Shown here in pieces: positions 32,847 to 40,661 of a stretch of DNA of 64,000 nt. Origin of the DNA: Pseudomonas putida (GTDB lineage: Bacteria > Pseudomonadota > Gammaproteobacteria > Pseudomonadales > Pseudomonadaceae); NCBI RefSeq assembly GCF_002025705.1, contig NZ_CP018846.1:6067501-6131500 (forward strand). The letters are read 5' to 3'. Made by a program: the position numbers and the translations under genes. The notes under the pieces were generated by a model. That model had not been told where the DNA came from. It saw only the letters and a list, made by a program, of their open reading frames with translations, and searched no databases. The first letter of the stretch is position 1; the number at the start of each line of letters is the position of its first letter.

Positions 32847-34657
32847 GCCGAGGAGTCCTCCGAAGTGGGCAAGGTAGCGCCGGGTGGGGCCACGCGCAGT
32901 TGCAGGGTGAGCAGGGCGCCACCTTCGGGGTGGTTGGCCAGCAGCAGTTCACCGCCCAGGGCGCGCATCAGGCTTTCGCAGATGGCCAGGCCCAGGCCCA
33001 GGCCTTGGGTCCGGGTCTTGGTGGTGAAGAACGGCTCCTTGGCGTGCTCCATGGCCTGGCGGCTGAAGCCCGGGCCGTTGTCGCGAATGTACAGGTAGAC
33101 GTAGTCATCGCGCTGTTCGGCACTCAGCCACAGACGACGAGGATTGGCCTTTTCGGTCAGGGCGTCGAGGGCGTTGGCCAGCAGGTTGCCGAGTACCTGG
33201 CGCAGGCGGGTTTCGCCGGCCTGCACCCACAGCGTGGCCTCGGGCAGGTCGCGGATCAGCTCCACGGCCATGGCCCGGCGGCGCTTGGCCAGCAGGGCCA
33301 GGGCGTCATCCAGTGCCGGTTGCAGGGCAACGCTTTCCGGCGCGTGGCGGTCGCGGCGGGCGAAGGCGCGCAGATGGGCGATGATCGAGGCCATGCGCCC
33401 GGTCAGTTCACCAATCAGCTTGAGGTTGCCGCGGGCGTCCTCGGTGCGCTGGTGGTCGAGCAGGATTTCGGCGTTTTCCGCGTAGCTGCGGATCGCCGCC
33501 AGGGGTTGGTTGAGCTCGTGGCTGATGCTCGCTGACATGGTGCCGAGCACCGACAGCTTGCCGGCCTGGACCAGTTCGTCCTGGGCGCGCACCAGCTCCT
33601 GCTGAGCGTTCTCGCGCTCCAGCACGGCACTTTTCAGCCGGGTGTTGAGGCCTTCGAGGGCGGCGGTACGCTCGGCCACACGTGATTCCAGCTCCTGGCG
33701 GCCACGGGCCTCGAAGTCGATGCGGTCGATGTAATGGCGCCGCCGCTGCATCACCAGGCCGGCGAACAGCATCAGCACCAGCAGTGCGCCGGCGCCGATC
33801 GCCATTACCGTCTGCACCGAGCGGTCGACCAGCAGGCGGGGGGCGAGGATGCTCACCTGCCAGCCGGTTTCCTTGATGTCGCGGGTCTGGGTGAGCCAGG
33901 CGTCCTGGTTGAGCACCAGTGGCTGAGGGGCCTGGGTCGGGTAGGGCTGTATGGCGATGATCGCCTGGCGCTCGGCTTCGGTCAGCGCGCGGGTGGCGCG
34001 AAAACGCCAGTCGGGGCGTGAGGTGAGGATCACCACGCCATTGTGGTCGGTCAGCAGCAGTTGCTCGGGGGTACGGCCCCAGAGGGTTTCGGTGTGGTCC
34101 AGGTCGACCTTGACCACCAGCACGCCAACGATGCGCTCGCGGTCTCGTACGGCGGCGGCGAAGAAGTAGCCGCGCTTGGCCGAGGTGGTGCCCTGGCCGA
34201 AGAAGCGCCCCAGGTGCCCGGCCATCGCTTCGTTGAAATATGGGCGGAAGGAGAAATTGCGGCCGACGAAGCTGTCCTGCTTGTCCCAGTTGGAGGCAGC
34301 CAACGTGTTGCCGCTGACGTCCATCAGGTACATCACTTCAGCGCCAGTCTGGTGGACGATGTCCTTGAGCAGGCGGTTGGCATTGGTCACCGCCTCAAGG
34401 CGGAACGGGTCGGCCAGTACACCGCGCAGCGCCGGCAGGTCGCCGAGGATCTGCGGCAAGGTTTCGTAGCGGTGCAGGGTGCCGAGCAGGTTGGCGACGT
34501 ACAGGTCGAGGGTCTGGCGGTTCTGCGAGGCCAGCTCGTCCTGGTAGTAGCGCTCGGCCAGATGGTGCAGTGGCCACAGCAGGGGTGTCAGGCACAGGGC
34601 CAGCAGGGCCAGGCTGCGCCAGCGGGGACGGCGAGGGGGCGTGGGTTTTGCAATCAT
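32843..34657 (-). CDS. Sensor histidine kinase, DctB/MifS-like
   Basis: A 604-residue membrane kinase. It has TM1 near residues 12-34, a long periplasmic double-Cache-like sensor region (DVSGNTLAASNWDKQDSFVG, ARDRERIVGVLVVKVDLD), TM2 near 289-312 (AIGAGALLVLMLFAGLVM), a coiled coil, the H-box SASISHELNQPLAAI (about residue 380) and an HATPase domain ending with TRTQGLGLGLAICESL. This layout is that of DctB-type kinases that sense small organic acids. Start at ATG 34657 (IAKPTPPRRPRW); the ribosome-binding site is weak. It overlaps the regulator gene by 4 bp. Confidence 0.88.
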   Translation of the reverse strand: MIAKPTPPRRPRWRSLALLALCLTPLLWPLHHLAERYYQDELASQNRQTLDLYVANLLGTLHRYETLPQILGDLPALRGVLADPFRLEAVTNANRLLKDIVHQTGAEVMYLMDVSGNTLAASNWDKQDSFVGRNFSFRPYFNEAMAGHLGRFFGQGTTSAKRGYFFAAAVRDRERIVGVLVVKVDLDHTETLWGRTPEQLLLTDHNGVVILTSRPDWRFRATRALTEAERQAIIAIQPYPTQAPQPLVLNQDAWLTQTRDIKETGWQVSILAPRLLVDRSVQTVMAIGAGALLVLMLFAGLVMQRRRHYIDRIDFEARGRQELESRVAERTAALEGLNTRLKSAVLERENAQQELVRAQDELVQAGKLSVLGTMSASISHELNQPLAAIRSYAENAEILLDHQRTEDARGNLKLIGELTGRMASIIAHLRAFARRDRHAPESVALQPALDDALALLAKRRRAMAVELIRDLPEATLWVQAGETRLRQVLGNLLANALDALTEKANPRRLWLSAEQRDDYVYLYIRDNGPGFSRQAMEHAKEPFFTTKTRTQGLGLGLAICESLMRALGGELLLANHPEGGALLTLQLRVAPPGATLPTSEDSSA

Positions 34658-34695
34658 CGCGTAAATGCGCCAGATGGGTCTGGCGCAATTATGCG

Positions 34696-35556
34696 CTACT
34701 TGAGGCAGTCGATCAGCGCTTGCTGCCAGTGCGGCAGGTGTACGTCCCACTCACGGGCCAGGCGCGAGCAGTCCAGGCGTGAGTTGGCCGGGCGACGCGC
34801 CGGGGTCGGGTACTCGCTGGAAGGAATCGGCAGCAGCTCGGCGCAGGGCAGGCCGCGCGCCTTGAGCTGTTCGCCAATAGCCTGGGCGAAGCCGAACCAG
34901 GACGTTTCGCCCTGGGCGGCCAGGTGGTAGGTGCCCCAGGCGCCGCGCTGCCCGGCTTGCAAGCGCTCGATCAGTTCGCGGGTGGCGATGGCAATGGTCG
35001 TGGCCCACGTGGGCGCGCCGATCTGGTCGCTGACCACGCGCAGCTGCGGTTTTTCCTGCAGCAGGCGTTGCATGGTCAGCAGGAAGTTGCGCCCGTACAG
35101 CGAATAGACCCAGCTGGTGCGCAGAATCAGGTGCTCGCCATCCACTGCAGCTATCGCCTGCTCCCCGGCCAGTTTGCTGCGGCCATAGATACCCAGCGGG
35201 TTGGGGCGGTCGAGCTCGGTGTAGGGAAGGGCTTTTTCACCATCGAAGACATAGTCGGTGGAGTAGTGAATCAGCGGCGCCCCCAGGCGCACCGCCTCTT
35301 CGGCCAGAACCCGCGGGCCGTCTGCGTTGATCGCGAAGGCCAGGTCAGGTTCGCTTTCGGCCTGGTCCACCGCAGTGTGGGCGGCAGCGTTGATGATCAG
35401 CTGCGGGGCCAGGCGCCGCAGTGGCTCGCGCAGCGCCTCTGGGCGAGCCAGGTTCAGTTGATCGCGGCCAAGCACATGCACTTCGCCGTGCCCGCTCAAC
35501 TGTGCCTGAAGTGCCTGAGCGACTTGGCCATTGTGGCCACAGACGAGGATTTTCAT
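34696..35556 (-). CDS. rfbD: dTDP-4-dehydrorhamnose reductase
   Basis: A 286-residue short-chain-type reductase making dTDP-L-rhamnose in the last step of the rhamnose pathway. The N-terminal nucleotide-binding motif (CGHNGQVAQALQAQL) and catalytic YxxxK (YGRSKLAGE, about residue 127) are visible. The start overlaps the rfbC stop by 4 bp. The first two pathway genes (rfbA, rfbB) are not in the window. Confidence 0.93.
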   Translation of the reverse strand: MKILVCGHNGQVAQALQAQLSGHGEVHVLGRDQLNLARPEALREPLRRLAPQLIINAAAHTAVDQAESEPDLAFAINADGPRVLAEEAVRLGAPLIHYSTDYVFDGEKALPYTELDRPNPLGIYGRSKLAGEQAIAAVDGEHLILRTSWVYSLYGRNFLLTMQRLLQEKPQLRVVSDQIGAPTWATTIAIATRELIERLQAGQRGAWGTYHLAAQGETSWFGFAQAIGEQLKARGLPCAELLPIPSSEYPTPARRPANSRLDCSRLAREWDVHLPHWQQALIDCLK

Positions 35557-36095
35557 GGGAACAGGTCCGCGTCTTTCAACAGCACGGCTGCCTGGTCCTT
35601 GGCCGACAGGGTCGGGTTCTCGACGCCCCAGTCGATGGCCAGGTCAGGGTCGTCCCAGCGGATCGAGCGTTCGGCGGCAGGGTTGTAGTAGTCGGTGGTC
35701 TTGTACAGGAAGTCGGCCGATTCGCTTAGCACCAGGAAACCGTGGGCGAACCCGGGCGGGATCCAGAACTGCAGGTGGTCAGTGGCGGTCAGGCGCCGGG
35801 CCACCCAGCGTCCGAAGTAAGGCGAACTGCGGCGGATGTCCACCGCCACGTCCAGCACTTCGCCCTGCACCACGCGCACCAGTTTCCCCTGAGGGTTGTC
35901 GATCTGGTAGTGCAGGCCGCGCAGCACGCCGCGCTGTGAGCGCGAATGGTTGTCCTGGACAAAATGGCCGTCGAACCCGGTCTGTTTCTTGAATTCGCGG
36001 GCATTGAAGCTTTCGAAGAAGAAGCCGCGGCTGTCGCCGAAGACCTTCGGTTCGATGATGACTACGTCGGGTATCTCGGTCGCTATGATGTTCAT
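35553..36095 (-). CDS. rfbC: dTDP-4-dehydrorhamnose 3,5-epimerase
   Basis: A 180-residue cupin epimerase, third step of dTDP-L-rhamnose synthesis. Catalytic histidine region RGVLRGLHYQ (about residue 60) and the tyrosine/FAHGFLVLSE segment are present. I use the ATG at 36095 (NIIATEIPDVVIIEPKVFGD); the longer frame has no plausible start. It is the first gene of the rfbC-rfbD pair. Confidence 0.93.
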   Translation of the reverse strand: MNIIATEIPDVVIIEPKVFGDSRGFFFESFNAREFKKQTGFDGHFVQDNHSRSQRGVLRGLHYQIDNPQGKLVRVVQGEVLDVAVDIRRSSPYFGRWVARRLTATDHLQFWIPPGFAHGFLVLSESADFLYKTTDYYNPAAERSIRWDDPDLAIDWGVENPTLSAKDQAAVLLKDADLFP

Positions 36096-36548
36096 GGAAA
36101 TTCTTCGGTCAGTGTGCTGATGGTCCGACCTTGAAAGGTCCGCTCTAAGTCCGCCACCTTGGCCAACTGAGCCTAGATCGGCTGGCGGTGAGCCAGCACG
36201 AGCCCACCTGTGGATTTCATCTTCGTACCGGGTTATCGGCCACAAGCACGGTTTCCCAAGCTTGAAGATGAAACAGGTTTCATCTTGAGGCTTTTTGGCA
36301 CCCTGGTGCAGCTTGCGCCAAGCGATTATATCGAACGTCGAGCCTGGATTGACCTTGGCTGACCGCTTGTCGATCTATATCGATAATAATTGGGGTTTTA
36401 TTGATTACTCATCGTTAAAAAGGCTTCTAAAGTCGATATCTATCGGTTATAAATTAGCCAATCGCGACGGGCATGACGCACCGCCGGAAATGTCACATTC
36501 ACTTGCTATCCATCGACCATCGGCCTAGTGCCTTTGCAGAGGTTACCC
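36096..36548. other. Divergent regulatory region between rfbC and aguA
   Basis: No gene seen in 453 bp. A perfect inverted repeat AAGATGAAA-CAGG-TTTCATCTT (36265-36286) is followed rightward by GAGGCTTTTT, and a third copy TTTCATCTT lies at 36215-36223. The AT-rich right half has two dyads, TCGAT-CTAT-ATCGA (36370-36383) and CGATA-TC-TATCG (36434-36445), with centres 63 bp apart, upstream of aguA. Those are candidate operator sites. Confidence 0.5.
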
Positions 36549-37655
36549 ATGAAAACCCTCAACTCCACCCCCCGTGCCGACGGTTTCCACATGCCCGCCG
36601 AATGGGCCCCGCAAAGCCAGGTCTGGATGGTCTGGCCAGAGCGTTCGGACAACTGGCGCCTGGGCGGCAAGCCAGCCCAGGCAGCGCACGTCACCCTGGC
36701 CAAGGCCATCGCCCGCTTCGAACCGGTAACCGTGGCCGTTTCCGCAGGCCAGTACGAAAACGCCCGTCGCCAGCTCGACCTGCCGAACATTCGTGTGGTT
36801 GAAATCAGTAACGACGATGCCTGGGTGCGCGACACCGGCCCGACCTTCGTGATCAACGATCACGGTGAAGTGCGTGGCGTGGACTGGGGCTTCAACGCCT
36901 GGGGCGGCTTCGACGGTGGCCTGTATGCGCCCTGGAACCGGGATGAGGAACTGGCGGCCAAGGTGCTGGAAATGGAACGCTGCCAGCGCTACCACACCGA
37001 AGGGTTCGTGCTTGAAGGCGGTTCGATCCACGTCGATGGCGAAGGCACCCTGATCACCACCGAAGAGTGCCTGCTCAACCGCAACCGCAACCCGCACCTG
37101 AATCGCGAGCAGATCGAAGAGATCCTGCGCGAGCAGCTGGCGGTGGAAACCATCGTCTGGTTGCCCGATGGCCTGTACAACGACGAAACCGACGGCCACG
37201 TCGACAACTTCTGCTGTTACGTCAGCCCGGGCGAAGTGTTACTGGCCTGGACCGATGATTCCAACGACCCCAACTACGCCCGTTGCCACGCCGCCTACGA
37301 GGTGCTGAAAAACACCCGTGATGCCAAAGGCCGCCAGTTTGTGGTGCACAAGATGCCGATCCCCGGCCCGTTGTTCGCCACTGAAGAAGAATGCGCTGGT
37401 GTCGATCAGGTGGCCGGTAGCCAGGAGCGCGACCCGTCGGTGCGCCTGGCCGGTTCCTATGTGAACTTCCTGATCGTCAACGGCGGCATCATCGCACCGA
37501 GCTTCGACGACCCGGCAGATGCGCAGGCCAGAGCGATTCTGGCCAAAGTCTTCCCGGACCACGAAGTGGTGATGATCCCGGGTCGTGAACTGCTGCTTGG
37601 CGGTGGCAACATCCATTGCCTGACCCAGCAGCAGCCGGCACCGGCCAAGCGCTGA
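36549..37655 (+). CDS. aguA: Agmatine deiminase
   Basis: A 368-residue guanidine-modifying enzyme hydrolysing agmatine to N-carbamoylputrescine and ammonia, part of the arginine decarboxylase route to putrescine. The active-site cysteine lies in GGGNIHC near the end (C357), and DDAWVRDTGP and the GGSIHVDGEG stretch match the family. The ATG at 36549 has GAGG upstream. The partner gene aguB (N-carbamoylputrescine amidase) is not adjacent, so this is a stand-alone copy here. A terminator follows. Confidence 0.94.
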   Translation: MKTLNSTPRADGFHMPAEWAPQSQVWMVWPERSDNWRLGGKPAQAAHVTLAKAIARFEPVTVAVSAGQYENARRQLDLPNIRVVEISNDDAWVRDTGPTFVINDHGEVRGVDWGFNAWGGFDGGLYAPWNRDEELAAKVLEMERCQRYHTEGFVLEGGSIHVDGEGTLITTEECLLNRNRNPHLNREQIEEILREQLAVETIVWLPDGLYNDETDGHVDNFCCYVSPGEVLLAWTDDSNDPNYARCHAAYEVLKNTRDAKGRQFVVHKMPIPGPLFATEEECAGVDQVAGSQERDPSVRLAGSYVNFLIVNGGIIAPSFDDPADAQARAILAKVFPDHEVVMIPGRELLLGGGNIHCLTQQQPAPAKR

Positions 37656-37671
37656 GACCTGCCACACGAAG

Positions 37672-37699
37672 AAGCCCGTCAGATGACGGGCTTTTTTTT
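37672..37699 (+). terminator. Intrinsic terminator of aguA
   Basis: AAGCCCGTC-agat-GACGGGCTT followed by a run of T, 17 bp after the aguA stop. Confidence 0.93.
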
Positions 37700-37832
37700 G
37701 CTCCGACGATATCCGGAAGCCTGGGTGGCATACGTTTTGTATTGTTTTCAGAGAGTTACCCAGGCAGGCCGGGCTCTCCGTACTGTAACAATCACGACGT
37801 AAATTAGCCGCTCACGGGCCCAGGGAGTACGT

Positions 37833-38036
37833 GTGGACATGAACGCAGCAAGTGAGTCGGCTTTGCGCCCATCGGCAGTCAATCATCAATCGCTCGGCAT
37901 TCTGGCGCAGTGGTTGAAACACCATGGAGGCAAACGGGTCAGGACGACCGACCCACGACGTCTGCTTGACGGCCGCTATCCTCAAGGGCTGATCAGCGAT
38001 GCTGAGCTGGATGCGCTGCTGGGGGTCTGGCACTGA
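37833..38036 (+). CDS. Small protein of unknown function (67 residues)
   Basis: A 67-residue protein with no recognised family: SLGILAQWLKHHGGKRVRTTDPRRLLDGR then ISDAELDALLGVW. It is basic in the middle, with no signal peptide or membrane segment. GTG 37833 has GGGAG 5 bp upstream; ATG 37839 is an alternative at 11 bp. Upstream promoter region and a strong terminator just downstream suggest an independent transcript. Confidence 0.65.
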   Translation: MDMNAASESALRPSAVNHQSLGILAQWLKHHGGKRVRTTDPRRLLDGRYPQGLISDAELDALLGVWH

Positions 38037-38058
38037 CCAGGGCAGGAGCCCGCCCCAT

Positions 38059-38090
38059 GAAAACGCCACCGCAAATGCGGTGGCGTTTTC
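38059..38090. terminator. Terminator between small gene and TonB receptor gene
   Basis: GAAAACGCCACCGC-aaat-GCGGTGGCGTTTTC is a perfect 14-bp stem with A and T runs built into its base, suitable for both converging transcripts. Confidence 0.9.
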
Positions 38091-38115
38091 ATTTGTGCAC
38101 GGAGCAAAAAGCTGA

Positions 38116-40218
38116 TCAGAAACTGTAGGTACCGGTCACCACCAGGCTGCGCGGGTCGCCGACCTGGATCTGCGCGGCGCTGGTCGCCGAGCTGTAGTAG
38201 GTCTTGTCGGTGATGTTGCTCAGCGCTGCCCGCACATCCCAGTCATGGGTACGGAACCCCGCCAGAGCATCCCAGCGGCCATAGCCTGGCATGACCGTGG
38301 TGTTCTGGTTGTCGGCGTAGCGTTCGCCGACCAGCGTCAGCCCGGTCTCGGCATACCAGCCCAGTTCGGGTTTCCAGGTCAGGAACAGGCTGGCGTTGCG
38401 TTTTGCCACATCGTTGATGCGATTGCCTTCCAGGCCATTGTTGTCCTTGACGATGGTGGCGTCCTGCAAGCCAATGCCGCCACGTACGTACCAGTTGCCG
38501 ACGACATTGCCGGTGGCAGTCAGTTCGATGCCGCGCGAGCGCTGCAGGCCGCTAAGCAGGGTGATTTCCGGGTTGTTCGGGTCGCGGGTGCGGCGGTTGT
38601 AGAGTTCCAGTTCATAAATGGCGAGGGTGGTGCTCAGGCGTTCGTCCAGCCAGTCGCTCTTCACCCCGATCTCTTTCTGCCGGGTCAGCTCCGGGCTGGT
38701 GTCGTTGGTGTTGCCCGGCGCGCCTGGGGTAATGCCGATCAGACCACCGCCGACGGGCGAGAATGTCTTGCTCCACGAGGCATAGAAGGAGTGATCACGC
38801 CACGGTGTGTAGACCACGCCCAGGCGCGGGCTGGTGGTATTGCTGTCCTGCTTCTCGGACAGGTTGCGGACCTTGTTGGTGGTCTGCACCTCGAACTGGT
38901 CGAAACGCACCCCGGCCAGCAACTGCCATTGGTCATTCAGGCGGATCTGGTCTTGCAGGTAGAGCCCGCGGCTGTCGACCACGGTGTGATTGTCGCTCGA
39001 CACCACCATACGGCCATTGTGCTGCAGGCTGCGGTCGGGGTGGTAGACATCAAGGCTGGGTACCGGGCTGCCACCGGCCGAGACCGGTGCGGCGGTATAC
39101 AGTGTCGGGTCACGGCGTTGATTGCCGAACTCCAGCCCGATCAACAGCTTGTGTTCCAGGCCAAGGGTGGCGAAATCACCTTCGGCTTCCAGGTTGTTGA
39201 ACAGGTTGCGGGTGGTCAGGTCTTGCTGCCAGCGCTGGCGGGTAACCGTCCTGGTCTTGGCGTTGTAGCCAGTCAGGTAGGTGTTGTCGAACTCGCTGTC
39301 GAGCTTGAACAGGCCTAGGGTGTGGCGCAGTTGCCAGGTTTCGTTGAGCTGGTAATTTAGGCGAGAGCGCAACGACTGCGCACGGTCGTCGATGTAGTCG
39401 CGCTGGGTGTCGCCGTAGGTGGTGCTGCGGCCGACATCCGCCGGGCGCCCGTCGACACCGGGAATGCCACGGTCAGGCGTGCGGTTGTAGCGGCTGTATT
39501 CGTACTGCACCAGCCAGTTGAGGTCGGGCGAGAGCTGCCAGCTCATCGACGGCGCGAACAGCTGCCGGCTACCGTCGATGCCATCGCGGAAACTGTTGTT
39601 GTCCTGGTTGCCCATGTTCAGGCGCAGGCTGATGTTGTCGGTCGGGTCGGTACTGAGGTCGGCATACAGGCTGCGCAGGTCTTCACTGCCACCCTGGGCT
39701 TCGATCGACGAGCGCCGCCCTTGCTCGGGTGCCTTGCTCACCCGGTTGACGATGCCACCCTGGCTGCCACGGCCATACAGCACAGCGGCCGGCCCTTTGA
39801 GTACTTCGACCCGCTCGATGTTATGCAGGTCGCGAATGTATTGGCTGTCGTCGCGGATGCCGTCCAGATAAAAGTCGTTGCTGGCCTCGAAGCCACGAAT
39901 ACGTACGCTGTCGAAGCGCGTATCGGCACCACTGCTGACGTTGGGAATGCCTTCCAGCGCCTTGCCCAGCGTATTGCTGCCGTAGTCCAGCACGTTGGCG
40001 GTCTTCACCGTGTCGATGGCTTGCGGCACATAGCGCACCGGCGTCGACGTACGGGTCGCGGTGCTGACCTCTTTGACCTGTGGGTTGTCTTCTTCGCGCT
40101 CGCTTTCTGCAGTTACCGAGAGTTCGGGAAGTGTGGTGCTGGTGGCGCTGGCCAGGCTGGCGCTGATCAACAGTGACAGGCCAAGGCCAAGTGAGGGCAG
40201 GCGATTGGGGGCAAGCAT
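38116..40218 (-). CDS. TonB-dependent siderophore receptor (catecholate/hydroxamate type)
   Basis: A 700-residue outer-membrane receptor: signal peptide (residues 1-25, ends SLASA), a TonB-box-like LPELSVTAE just after it, the plug domain (DTVKTANVLDYGSNTLGKALEGIPNVSS, VRIRGFEASNDFYLDGIRDD, VLYGRGSQGGIVNRVSK) and a beta-barrel ending in the aromatic VVTGTYSF. It imports a ferric siderophore with TonB-ExbBD energy; the ligand cannot be named. A Fur-like site lies upstream. In KT2440, as I recall, a similar receptor precedes the OprE-like porin gene. Confidence 0.9.
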   Translation of the reverse strand: MLAPNRLPSLGLGLSLLISASLASATSTTLPELSVTAESEREEDNPQVKEVSTATRTSTPVRYVPQAIDTVKTANVLDYGSNTLGKALEGIPNVSSGADTRFDSVRIRGFEASNDFYLDGIRDDSQYIRDLHNIERVEVLKGPAAVLYGRGSQGGIVNRVSKAPEQGRRSSIEAQGGSEDLRSLYADLSTDPTDNISLRLNMGNQDNNSFRDGIDGSRQLFAPSMSWQLSPDLNWLVQYEYSRYNRTPDRGIPGVDGRPADVGRSTTYGDTQRDYIDDRAQSLRSRLNYQLNETWQLRHTLGLFKLDSEFDNTYLTGYNAKTRTVTRQRWQQDLTTRNLFNNLEAEGDFATLGLEHKLLIGLEFGNQRRDPTLYTAAPVSAGGSPVPSLDVYHPDRSLQHNGRMVVSSDNHTVVDSRGLYLQDQIRLNDQWQLLAGVRFDQFEVQTTNKVRNLSEKQDSNTTSPRLGVVYTPWRDHSFYASWSKTFSPVGGGLIGITPGAPGNTNDTSPELTRQKEIGVKSDWLDERLSTTLAIYELELYNRRTRDPNNPEITLLSGLQRSRGIELTATGNVVGNWYVRGGIGLQDATIVKDNNGLEGNRINDVAKRNASLFLTWKPELGWYAETGLTLVGERYADNQNTTVMPGYGRWDALAGFRTHDWDVRAALSNITDKTYYSSATSAAQIQVGDPRSLVVTGTYSF

Positions 40219-40253
40219 CAGAACATCCGGGCAGGGGTAAATGAAAAATAGGC

Positions 40254-40276
40254 GCGAATGGTAATGCTTGTTATTT
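40254..40276 (-). promoter_or_regulatory. Weak Fur-box-like site upstream of TonB receptor
   Basis: On the receptor strand, AATAACAAGCATTACCATT matches 10 of 19 positions of the canonical GATAATGATAATCATTATC, about 35 bp before the start codon. The position is right for iron repression, but the match is marginal. Confidence 0.35.
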
Positions 40277-40498
40277 ACTGCTGCCTGGGTATTTGTAAAG
40301 GCTTGTCTTTACATATGTATCAGTTTGTAAATTCCGCTTTCCTCGGGCCGAACCCGAACAGCCTTACAGAAGAAAAAATGCCTGCCGATTGCTTCTGGCG
40401 ATATGAGAATGCACCAGCTACAGCCGTTAAATTGGTTATATCAACCTGCAATTCACGAGTTTTTGACATTTGTAATCGCACACAGCTAGGATTCGGCC

Positions 40499-40569
40499 AA
40501 CGCTTGCTGGCCACCCATGGCCATGCTGCTGCGAAAGGCCCGCCACACGATGATCGGCGGGCTTTTCAG
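40499..40569 (+). ncRNA. Candidate sRNA or attenuated leader before the OprD-family porin
   Basis: TTGACA (40463-40468), 18 bp, TAGGAT (40487-40492) is a strong sigma-70-like promoter. About 40 bp beyond its expected start, AAAG-GCCCGCC pairs with GGCGGGC-TTTT (40534-40566), a terminator-like hairpin with four T. It lies 95 bp before the porin ATG. The promoter could serve the porin gene with an attenuator in its leader, or give a stand-alone RNA of about 70 nt. No short gene with a good ribosome-binding site is evident in the interval 40277-40661. Confidence 0.4.
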
Positions 40570-40661
40570 TTCGGATCCGCATAGCGTCGAACCTACGAAG
40601 GGGCGTTGGTTCCTGGCGTAATTGTGCAAAGCGTTTTTGATTTAGAAATAAGGAAAACAAC

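Noticed and set aside
36096..36300. ops/JUMPstart-like element before rfbC
   Set aside because: GGCGGTGAG is only a loose match to the GGCGGTAG core and lies in the wrong context.
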